Assembly: GCA_963532875.1 (NCBI GenBank)
Contig: CAUSLO010000023.1
Span: 1 to 18,239 of the forward strand
Direction: 5' to 3'
Origin: CAUTUX01 sp963532875
GTDB taxonomy: Bacteria; Bacillota; Clostridia; Christensenellales; CAG-917
DNA: 18,239 nt
Made by a program: the position numbers and the translations under genes. A model generated the notes under the pieces. The model was not told the DNA's origin and searched no databases. It was given only the letters and a program-made list of their open reading frames with translations. Position 1 is the stretch's first letter; each line of letters opens with the position of its first letter. This document shows positions 1-7,645 of the stretch, piece by piece.

Positions 1-57
1 CACCTTATTTAAGGTTTAACACCACATTTAGGGGGTTGTCGTCGAAACTTAGGTTCT

Positions 58-86
58 ATAATCAATCTTTTAACGAATTTTGTCAA
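58..86 (-). promoter_or_regulatory. Possible promoter for a gene beyond the left edge
   Basis: On the minus strand a perfect TTGACA (81-86) is followed by 17 nt and GATTAT (58-63), four of six matches to the -10 consensus. It lies just past the MATE stop and points left, out of the window. The remaining 57 nt contain no start codon with a convincing ribosome-binding site that I can assign. A small palindrome CCTTATTTAAGG occurs at 3-14. Confidence 0.4.
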
Positions 87-115
87 AGAAAATTGCCTTC
101 GTATTTTTAACTTGT

Positions 116-1525
116 CTATGCGAATAACTCTGGATATCTTTTGAAAACCTTTTTGATTTTGTTCTTTTCGTATTCTTTCTTCCATCGCCTAGAGATTAAG
201 AAGGAAATACTTAGAATTGCTGAGACTACCCAACCAACAATGAATCCAACTGCAACTGCATACATTTCCAATTTTTCTGCAAGTGCATATGCTAAGGCAA
301 CTCTTATTGCTAAATCTATAAAGGTAGTGATGAAATATTGCACCATACTACCTGATCCTCTTAGTATTGCATCGCCGGCCAATTTAAATGCCAAAATAGC
401 CATGAATGGCGTTACTGGAATTAAAATCTTCCTTGTAACATCCACACCATTGTCATCTATCGTTTTTGAGAACGCTCGGGCTATCCCTTCAGGTGAAGCC
501 TCAAATGTAACTATGAAAACTGCAGCTGTTGCCAACGACATGATTAATGCAACCCAAAAACCTTTTTTTATCCTATCATACTTGCCGACCGCTATATTTT
601 GAGCGGTAAAGTTTGTTAAACCGTTTGCCATGGTGAATACACATATAACTGCGATTCCTATCAATCTTCCAGACACGGTGTATCCTGCAGCGGTTGATGT
701 AAGTAACTGATTCCTGTTTGATGCTCCCTTATACAACATGAAAATCATATTTTGTATTAACAGTGCACCGATAAAGATGGATGCTTGTTGTAATACTATT
801 GGTATAGAAAATTTAATTGTTTGCCATGCAACTTTTGGGCGGAAGACTTTGAATTTTTCTGTCTCTATTTTCTTCAAATTTGCTAGCAATACAATTAAAG
901 CCAAGACACAGGCTACCGCTTGTGAAATTACAGTTGCCCATGCTGCACCTTGTATTCCCCATCCAAGAACCATAACAAATATTAGGTCTAGGATTATGTT
1001 TACTACCGTTGACAATATTAAAAAGAAAAGAGGTAACTTTGTATTTCCAAGTGCTTGGTATGCACCAACAATTGAGTTGTATACAAATGAAAAAATGCCT
1101 CCCGCTCCAATTATAATCATTTGATATTCGTTTGCGTCATTGAGGATTTCTGGTGGTGTTTTAATTGCGACCAGCATTGGTTTACTCATGCCAACACCTA
1201 TTGCAGATACAACAACGGCTAGAATTAAAGATGTGAATATTGACGTGTATATTGCGGTCTTGGCTCTGCCCATTTCTTGTCTTGCAAATAACTGTGCAAT
1301 GATTATTGAACTTCCAACGCAATATCCTATAGCGAATGACATACAAATCATTATCAGAGGAAAAGATACTCCCATTGCGGCAAGACCATTTGTTCCTGTT
1401 TTTTGTCCTACAACTATCGTGTCTACTATTCCATATAGTTGTTGGAATATGACACTTATGAACATTGGTAACGTGAACAAGAATAAGGTCTTAAAAATTT
1501 TCCCTTCTGTTAAGTTTTTAGTCAT
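116..1525 (-). CDS. MATE-family multidrug or metabolite efflux transporter
   Basis: A 469-residue integral membrane protein with about twelve hydrophobic segments and the MATE N-terminus: TEGKIFKTLFLFTLPMF, then ISVIFQQLYGIVDTIVVGQK, then LAAMGVSFPLI. These proteins exchange drugs or metabolites against sodium or protons across the cytoplasmic membrane; the substrate cannot be told from sequence. The first transmembrane helix runs from about residue 14 to 34, and the second six-helix bundle begins near residue 235 (TIKFSIPIVLQQASIFIGAL), matching the internal two-fold repeat of the family. The ATG at 1523-1525 has AAGAG (1532-1536) six nt upstream, inside the end of secA, and lies 3 nt after the secA stop. 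It is probably the last gene of the rpoB-secA transcript in this window. No clear terminator follows its TAG. Confidence 0.93.
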   Translation of the reverse strand: MTKNLTEGKIFKTLFLFTLPMFISVIFQQLYGIVDTIVVGQKTGTNGLAAMGVSFPLIMICMSFAIGYCVGSSIIIAQLFARQEMGRAKTAIYTSIFTSLILAVVVSAIGVGMSKPMLVAIKTPPEILNDANEYQMIIIGAGGIFSFVYNSIVGAYQALGNTKLPLFFLILSTVVNIILDLIFVMVLGWGIQGAAWATVISQAVACVLALIVLLANLKKIETEKFKVFRPKVAWQTIKFSIPIVLQQASIFIGALLIQNMIFMLYKGASNRNQLLTSTAAGYTVSGRLIGIAVICVFTMANGLTNFTAQNIAVGKYDRIKKGFWVALIMSLATAAVFIVTFEASPEGIARAFSKTIDDNGVDVTRKILIPVTPFMAILAFKLAGDAILRGSGSMVQYFITTFIDLAIRVALAYALAEKLEMYAVAVGFIVGWVVSAILSISFLISRRWKKEYEKNKIKKVFKRYPELFA

Positions 1526-1528
1526 AAA

Positions 1529-4195
1529 TTACTCTTGGTTTTTACCACAACAATGCTTATACTTTTTGCCACTTCCGCAAGGGCATGGATCGTTACGTCC
1601 AACCTTCTCTACTTTGGTTTTACCCTTAAGCCCTGACTCTCTTTCTACGACTATTTCGTCTTCTTCATTTTTTCGTACTTCTAGTTTTAAAAGGATAGTG
1701 GCTGTCTCCTTATGAATTCTTTCTGACATGTCCTCAAATAGCCCCCACGCCTCTCTTTGGAATTCAATTAATGGATCTCTTTGTCCATATCCTCTCAAGA
1801 AGATTCCGTTCTTTAATTCTGCACAAACATCTATATGGTCAATCCATTGTCTATCAACAACGTTTAGCAATACCTGTCTTTCTAACTGTGCAAAATCAAA
1901 TCCTATCTCTTTTGCATTTTTGATTTTTTCTTCATATAACTCAATTGTTTTTTCGGTTACCAACTTAACTAGTTTTTTGATATCAAAACAACTTGCAACA
2001 TCTTCATTCATGTAGTTTGTACCAACTGGCAGTAAGGTCATTTCAAGGGCTCTGTTAAATTCTTCATAATCCCATTCTTGATAGTCTTCTTTATAATTTG
2101 CATGCACTCTTACAACTGAATCTGCCAAGTCTGCAATCATCTTTACAACTTGCTCATGTACATCAATTCCATCAAGTACTTGGTTACGTTCCTTATATAT
2201 CAACTCTCTTTGTACGTTCATAACATCGTCATAACTAAGAACTTGTTTTCTTATTGAGTAATTTTGATTTTCAGATGATTTCTGTGCACGCTCTATTTGT
2301 TTAGCAATTATGCTGTGTGAGATAGGGTATTCTTCTTCGCCCTCAACAGGTGCTAAATGCATTGCTTGCATAATAGATTTAATTCTCTCTCCACCAAATA
2401 TTCTCGCTACATCGTCATCAAGCGATATGTAAAATTTTGTTGAACCTATGTCTCCTTGACGTCCAGCACGTCCTCGTAACTGGTTGTCAATTCGTCTGCT
2501 TTCGTGCCTTTCTGTACCTATAATTCTCAAGCCACCTGCTTTGATAACTTCCTCTTTTTCTTTATCGCATTCTACCTTAAATTCAGCAAACAACTTTTGA
2601 TATTCCACCTTGGCTTGCTTAACTTTTTCGTCATCATATTCGTATGGTGAAGTTGCCATTTCAATTACGTCTAACTCATATCCAAATTTTTCTAATTGTT
2701 GCTTAGCCATGTAATCTGGGTTACCGCCAAGCATGATATCAGTACCACGTCCTGCCATATTTGTTGCGATTGTTACTGCTCCTTTCCTTCCTGCTTGAGC
2801 AACTATCGCAGATTCCTCTTTATGGTTTTTTGCATTCAAAACAGTGTGTGGTATACCCACTCTACTTAATTTCTTTGAATATTTCTCAGAACTTTCAACA
2901 CTTACAGTACCTACAAGCACTGGTTGACCCTTCTCATGACAAGTTTGAATGTCTTCAATAACTGCCTTTATTTTGCCTTCTTCGGTGTAGTATATGACAT
3001 CTAATTCATCCATTCTTTGAGATGGCTTATTTGGTGGAATTTCTACTACATCAAGAGAATATATTGTCTTGAACTCGTCTTCTTCTGTTTTTGCTGTACC
3101 TGTCATTCCGCTTAACTTTTTATACATTCTGAAAAGGTTTTGGAACGTGATCGTTGCCATTGTTCTGTTCTCAGATCTTATTTGAACTTTTTCTTTTGCC
3201 TCTATTGCTTGATGTAATCCATCTGAATATCTACGTCCAACCATGACACGTCCTGTGAATTCATCGACAATTAGAATCTCACCTTCTGAAACGATATAGT
3301 CCTTATCTCGTTTCATCATGTGTCTTGCTCTCAATGCTTGTTGGATATGATGATATAGCGTTGTGTTTTCGATATCTGTTAGATTGTCAATCTTAAAGAA
3401 TGTTTCTGCTTTAACAATTCCTTCGTCTGTTAGCATTATCGTTCTATCTTTTTCATCAATGACAAAGTCTGCCTCATTTGTTGTTCTTGCGAATGAATCT
3501 GCTAATTTGTATATGTTGCTAGACTTTTCGCCTTGCCCTGAAATAATCAAAGGTGTCCTTGCTTCATCAATTAAGATTGAATCTATTTCGTCAATAATCG
3601 CAAAATTTAAACCTCTGATATTTTTTTCTTCTTTCTCGGTTGCCATGTTATCAATCAAGAAATCAAACCCTAATTGATTGTTTGTGCAATATGTAATATC
3701 ACAATCGTACATTGCTTTTTTTACATCTTGAGGAGTATCAGAAACAATGACTCCAACGGTTAAGCCTAAGAACTTATATAACTTACCCATCCACGCAGCA
3801 TCACGAGCGGCAAGATAATCATTAACGGTTACTACGTGTACCCCTTCTCCAGAAATGGCATTTAAGTATACTGGCAATGTAGCAACTAATGTTTTACCTT
3901 CACCTGTTCCCATCTCTGCTATTCTTCCTTGATGGATTGCTATGCCACCAAGCAATTGAACATAGAAATGCTCCATATTTAATATTCTCTTACTGCTTTC
4001 TCTTACTGTTGCAAATGCTTCTACTAATAAAGAGTCTAAAGATTCACCCTTCTTATATCTCTCCTTAAACTCCTCTGTCTTTTTCTGCAACTCTTCGTTT
4101 GAGAGTTTTGAATAACTTTCTTTTAGTTCTTCTATTTTGTTAGCTATTTTTTTTAGTCTTCTTACCTTGTGGTTATTTGCGTTAAATATTGACAT
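1529..4195 (-). CDS. secA: Preprotein translocase ATPase SecA
   Basis: SecA is the motor that drives preproteins through the SecYEG channel in the cytoplasmic membrane. The 888-residue product has Walker A MGTGEGKT (95-102), the Walker B segment IIDEIDSILIDEARTPLIISG, GMTGTA at the entry to the second nucleotide-binding fold, ATNMAGRGTDIMLGG, the TERHESRRIDNQLRGRAGRQ motif in two parts, and the late helical region with FLRGYGQRDPLIEF. The C-terminus NDPCPCGSGKKYKHCCG is the zinc-binding knuckle that contacts SecB or lipids in other bacteria; no secB is visible here. The start ATG has GAGGG (4201-4205) five nt upstream, overlapping the recD2 stop. Length is normal, so this is the housekeeping SecA rather than the accessory SecA2. 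The MATE gene starts 3 nt after its stop. Confidence 0.98.
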   Translation of the reverse strand: MSIFNANNHKVRRLKKIANKIEELKESYSKLSNEELQKKTEEFKERYKKGESLDSLLVEAFATVRESSKRILNMEHFYVQLLGGIAIHQGRIAEMGTGEGKTLVATLPVYLNAISGEGVHVVTVNDYLAARDAAWMGKLYKFLGLTVGVIVSDTPQDVKKAMYDCDITYCTNNQLGFDFLIDNMATEKEEKNIRGLNFAIIDEIDSILIDEARTPLIISGQGEKSSNIYKLADSFARTTNEADFVIDEKDRTIMLTDEGIVKAETFFKIDNLTDIENTTLYHHIQQALRARHMMKRDKDYIVSEGEILIVDEFTGRVMVGRRYSDGLHQAIEAKEKVQIRSENRTMATITFQNLFRMYKKLSGMTGTAKTEEDEFKTIYSLDVVEIPPNKPSQRMDELDVIYYTEEGKIKAVIEDIQTCHEKGQPVLVGTVSVESSEKYSKKLSRVGIPHTVLNAKNHKEESAIVAQAGRKGAVTIATNMAGRGTDIMLGGNPDYMAKQQLEKFGYELDVIEMATSPYEYDDEKVKQAKVEYQKLFAEFKVECDKEKEEVIKAGGLRIIGTERHESRRIDNQLRGRAGRQGDIGSTKFYISLDDDVARIFGGERIKSIMQAMHLAPVEGEEEYPISHSIIAKQIERAQKSSENQNYSIRKQVLSYDDVMNVQRELIYKERNQVLDGIDVHEQVVKMIADLADSVVRVHANYKEDYQEWDYEEFNRALEMTLLPVGTNYMNEDVASCFDIKKLVKLVTEKTIELYEEKIKNAKEIGFDFAQLERQVLLNVVDRQWIDHIDVCAELKNGIFLRGYGQRDPLIEFQREAWGLFEDMSERIHKETATILLKLEVRKNEEDEIVVERESGLKGKTKVEKVGRNDPCPCGSGKKYKHCCGKNQE

Positions 4196-4204
4196 ATATA
4201 CCCT

Positions 4205-6439
4205 CTAAATTATTTCTCCTGTTAAAAATTCCTTAAGAAACGTGTGTCTCTCTTTTTCATCTGTTTTATCCACAGCACTCCTTACTAAATACTCTGACCC
4301 TATTATTAAAACACTTTTTTTTGCTCTTGTTACTGCTGTGTATAACATACTTCTTGTTAATATAGGTGTAGCCCTTAATACTATTATAACTACTGGGAAC
4401 TCACTGCCTTGCGATTTGTGCACTGTTATTGCGTATGCAAGAATTATGTCGTTTACTTCTTCATCTTTATATACAACAAGTTTTCCGTCCGTAAATTCTA
4501 CTACAATTGTCCTTGCGTATCTATCAACTTCTTTTATGTATCCGACATCTCCATTATATACACCACTGTCTTGCAACTGTAACTCTTTTTCGTTAAGTAT
4601 CGTGGCATCATATCTGTTTGTGGTTTGCATAACTTTATCGCCTACGTAAAATTCACCGTTCGCCGTTCTTATTGACTCTGGAAGGAAAATTCCACGAGAT
4701 TCCATAAATGTTTTTCTTATTTCGATGTTTAAATTATCAACTCCTGTTCTCCCTCGTTTTATTGGGCACATAACCTGAATATCATCTGGAGCAATTCCTG
4801 TTGCTTTCGGAATTTCGACAAACAGCAAGGCTTTTATTGTTTTTATAATTTCATCTTCATTTTCCATGTTCAAGAAATTAAACTTGCTTCCCTTTTCGTT
4901 TGTTAAGTTTGGAACCTTCCCTTCGTTTATAAGTTGTGCATTGTCCGCAATTTTATTTCCACCTTCTTGTCGATATATATGTGTTAAATATGCTGTTTCA
5001 ATTTCTCCACTTTCTATCAGATCGCCCAACACATTTCCTGCTCCTACTGATGGCAATTGATCTTTATCGCCTACAAGTATCAATCTTGATCCTAATCTTA
5101 TCGCTTTTAAAAGTGCGTCAAAAATCATCTCATCTGTCATTGACATCTCGTCAATTATAAACGCATCTTCTTCCAAGGGGTTATCCTCGCATCGTCCAAA
5201 TGGTCCACCTTCTGATTCTGGTCCTCTATATTCAAGAAGTCTATGAATGGTTCTTGCTTGCACTCCTGTTGCTTCTTCCATTCTCTTTGCAGCACGTCCT
5301 GTTGGTGCAGCGAGGGCAATCTTTGCTTTTAAGTTTTTCAATATACTTATGATACACGTTATAATTGTTGTCTTTCCGACTCCAGGACCACCAGTTATTA
5401 TGCATATTCCTGATTGAATTGCCGTTTGTACTGCTTTTTTTTGATTTTCATGTAGTGTGATATTATGAAGTTCTTCAAACCTAGCAATTTCGTAGTCTAG
5501 ATTAATTTTTATTTTCCTTTGACTTTTCAATAGATTCCTTACATTGCGAGATATTCTCTTCTCCATGTAATAGAACATGCGTAACATATATGGTTTAGTT
5601 GGATGTGTAGGAAAATAGAAAATATCCCCTTTCGCAACTAAATCATTAAGACATTTATCAACTTTCTCCCTATCTATCTTCGCTGTTAGCATTTCATTGT
5701 TTCTGCTTGGTTTTTCTAAAATAGTAAGCAAGTTTTCATATAACTCACTCTCTGGCAAATATGTGTGCGAGTCTCTTGTCGCAGCACTTTCTAGAATATA
5801 TTTTATTCCTGCCACAATTCTAAATTCACTGTCCCATGGAATTCCGACTTTGAGTGCTATCTCATCTGCCTTCAAAAACCCTATCCCTCGTATATCTTCA
5901 ATCAACTGATATGGATTTGTATGTATTACAGAAATTGTCGCATGTCCGTATCTTTCATAAAGTTTCATAATCATTTTTCGAGATAAATTATATTGAGATA
6001 AAACTAAAAATACATCTTCAACGTCTACTACATTCCTATACTGATCACTTATTTTTCTGGCTTTTGCAATAGTAATACCTTTGACTTGTGCCAATTCCAT
6101 CGGATTAGATAGTACTTTTAGCGAGTCATCTCCGAATTTTTCATAGATTTTTTGAGCTGTGGTTTCGCCAACACCCTTAAGCAGACCACTAGACATGAAC
6201 TTAATCATTTCTTCTTTTGTTGCTGGAGGTTGAATTTTTACACTATCTACATAGAAGGTTTTGCCGTGATCGGCACTCATTCTGAAGTCCCCATAAAGTT
6301 CGACCATAAGATTACGCTTAATATCGCCACATACTCCTACTGCCCTTATTTTCTTGCCACTTTCTTCTGAAACCTCAAATCCCTTGAATCCAGTTGGCAA
6401 TTCACAGAATACATTAATAACTTCTCCGACAATTCTCAT
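4205..6439 (-). CDS. recD2: RecD2-type ATP-dependent DNA helicase (superfamily 1B)
   Basis: RecD2 is a 5'-3' single-strand-tracking helicase linked to DNA repair and replication-fork processing in bacteria lacking RecBC-partnered RecD. The 744-residue product starts with the N-terminal domain typical of RecD2, then helix-hairpin-helix-like segments (SSGLLKGVGETTAQKIYEKF at 83-102, and IEDIRGIGFLKADEIA near 180-195). The helicase core follows: Walker A GGPGVGKTT (350-358), APTGRAAKRM (378-387), Walker B FIIDE (427-431), GDKDQLPSVGAG (457-468), the VHKSQGSE motif (673-680) and YTAVTRAKK near 700-708. The ATG at 6437-6439 has no visible Shine-Dalgarno, and the upstream 19 nt hold a hairpin. Its TAG stop overlaps the secA ribosome-binding site GAGGG (4201-4205), implying coupling to secA. 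Confidence 0.95.
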   Translation of the reverse strand: MRIVGEVINVFCELPTGFKGFEVSEESGKKIRAVGVCGDIKRNLMVELYGDFRMSADHGKTFYVDSVKIQPPATKEEMIKFMSSGLLKGVGETTAQKIYEKFGDDSLKVLSNPMELAQVKGITIAKARKISDQYRNVVDVEDVFLVLSQYNLSRKMIMKLYERYGHATISVIHTNPYQLIEDIRGIGFLKADEIALKVGIPWDSEFRIVAGIKYILESAATRDSHTYLPESELYENLLTILEKPSRNNEMLTAKIDREKVDKCLNDLVAKGDIFYFPTHPTKPYMLRMFYYMEKRISRNVRNLLKSQRKIKINLDYEIARFEELHNITLHENQKKAVQTAIQSGICIITGGPGVGKTTIITCIISILKNLKAKIALAAPTGRAAKRMEEATGVQARTIHRLLEYRGPESEGGPFGRCEDNPLEEDAFIIDEMSMTDEMIFDALLKAIRLGSRLILVGDKDQLPSVGAGNVLGDLIESGEIETAYLTHIYRQEGGNKIADNAQLINEGKVPNLTNEKGSKFNFLNMENEDEIIKTIKALLFVEIPKATGIAPDDIQVMCPIKRGRTGVDNLNIEIRKTFMESRGIFLPESIRTANGEFYVGDKVMQTTNRYDATILNEKELQLQDSGVYNGDVGYIKEVDRYARTIVVEFTDGKLVVYKDEEVNDIILAYAITVHKSQGSEFPVVIIVLRATPILTRSMLYTAVTRAKKSVLIIGSEYLVRSAVDKTDEKERHTFLKEFLTGEII

Positions 6440-6450
6440 AATAATAAAAT

Positions 6451-6468
6451 GGCAAGTTTTATCTTGCC
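6451..6468 (-). other. Hairpin spanning the metK stop and recD2 upstream region
   Basis: GGCAAG-6 nt-CTTGCC (6451-6456 with 6463-6468) forms a perfect 6-bp stem that contains the metK TAA in its loop. On the minus strand it is followed by ATTTTATTATT and then at once the recD2 ATG. The AU-rich tail is interrupted by A residues, so it is a poor terminator at best. It may act as a partial attenuator or as a structure affecting recD2 translation. Confidence 0.5.
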
Positions 6469-7643
6469 GCCTCTAATTTCTTCACTTCTCTCTGGATTTC
6501 TTTGATTTTATCTACCCTTTCCCAAGGTAACCCATCCTTTCCGAAGTGTCCATAATTTGTCGTTTCTCTATATATCGGTTTCCTTAATCCTAATTTATCT
6601 ATTATTGCCATTGGTCTTAAGTCGAACACCTTCTTTACTACTTCTGCTAGTTGTTCATCTGATATAACGCCTGTCTTGTGTGTATTTACATTGATTGATG
6701 TTGGATGAGCCATTCCTATTGCATATGAGACTTCTAAGGTAACTTTGCTACATACTTCTGATGCAACTAAATTCTTACAGATATATCTACACATATACGC
6801 TGCACTTCTATCTACCTTTGTTGGGTCTTTACCAGAAAATGCTCCGCCTCCATGTGGGCAAACACCGCCGTACGTATCAACTATTATCTTTCTTCCTGTT
6901 AATCCACTATCCCCTTGTGGTCCTCCGATTACGAACCTTCCTGTTGGATTTATATGAATTTTTGTATCGTCGTCTATCCATTTACTATCTATTGCCTTAC
7001 GTACTACATGTTCGATGATGTCCTCTTCTAAGGTATCTTGGTCAACGTCTGGGTCATGTTGTGTTGAAACTACAATTGTATCTACTCTATATGGTTTGCC
7101 ATCTCTATATTCAAAAGTTACTTGTGCCTTTCCATCTGGTCTTAAATATGGAAGAATAAAGTTCTTCCTAACTTCTGCTAGTGTTCTAGTTAATTTGTGA
7201 GCAAGAGTAATTGGCAATGGCATAAGTTCTTCTGTTTCATTTGTTGCAAACCCAATCATCATCCCTTGATCTCCGGCACCAGTTTTTTCGTATATGTCTT
7301 TGGAGGACTGATCACTTGCGGAGATTACTCCTTGTGCTATATCTGGTGATTGTGAGTTTAAAGAAGATATAACAGCACATGTTTTATAGTCAAATCCTAC
7401 ATCGCTACTGTTATATCCGATATCTGCTATTACTTCTCTCGCAACTGATTGAACATCAATTGTTGTATCTAGAGATGTTTCCCCAAATATCATAACCATA
7501 CCAGTATAGGCACATACTTCAATAGCAGCCCTCGCAGTGCTGTCTGTTGAAAGTATTTTATCTAGTATTGCGTCAGAAATCTGATCGCAGAGTTTATCTG
7601 GATGCCCTTCTGTTACACTCTCTGAAGTTACATATTTCTTCAC
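6459..7643 (-). CDS. metK: S-adenosylmethionine synthetase (methionine adenosyltransferase)
   Basis: MetK makes S-adenosylmethionine from methionine and ATP in the cytosol. The 394-residue protein has the normal length and the signature motifs GHPDK (13-17), GAGDQGMMIGFA (from 122), NPTGRFVIGGPQGDSGLTGR (232-251) and GGGAFSGKDPTKVDRSAAY (from 265). The start codon is GTG (7641-7643), with GAGGA (7650-7654) six nt upstream, inside the last codons of rpoC. Only 2 nt separate the rpoC stop from this start, so translation is probably coupled and expression tied to RNA polymerase synthesis. No SAM riboswitch is present upstream, since there is no leader space. The close metK-recD2 pairing downstream is, from memory, found in other Clostridia; the link to rpoC is unusual. 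Confidence 0.98.
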   Translation of the reverse strand: MKKYVTSESVTEGHPDKLCDQISDAILDKILSTDSTARAAIEVCAYTGMVMIFGETSLDTTIDVQSVAREVIADIGYNSSDVGFDYKTCAVISSLNSQSPDIAQGVISASDQSSKDIYEKTGAGDQGMMIGFATNETEELMPLPITLAHKLTRTLAEVRKNFILPYLRPDGKAQVTFEYRDGKPYRVDTIVVSTQHDPDVDQDTLEEDIIEHVVRKAIDSKWIDDDTKIHINPTGRFVIGGPQGDSGLTGRKIIVDTYGGVCPHGGGAFSGKDPTKVDRSAAYMCRYICKNLVASEVCSKVTLEVSYAIGMAHPTSINVNTHKTGVISDEQLAEVVKKVFDLRPMAIIDKLGLRKPIYRETTNYGHFGKDGLPWERVDKIKEIQREVKKLEAAR

Positions 7644-7645
7644 AA

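Noticed and set aside
141..602. A 153-codon plus-strand open frame
   Set aside because: It lies wholly antisense to the MATE gene and its translation is low-complexity shadow sequence without family signals.
1140..1715. A 191-codon plus-strand open frame spanning the MATE/secA junction
   Set aside because: It is antisense to two strongly conserved genes, has no recognisable protein features and no ribosome-binding site; it is a shadow frame, like the other plus-strand frames in the window.
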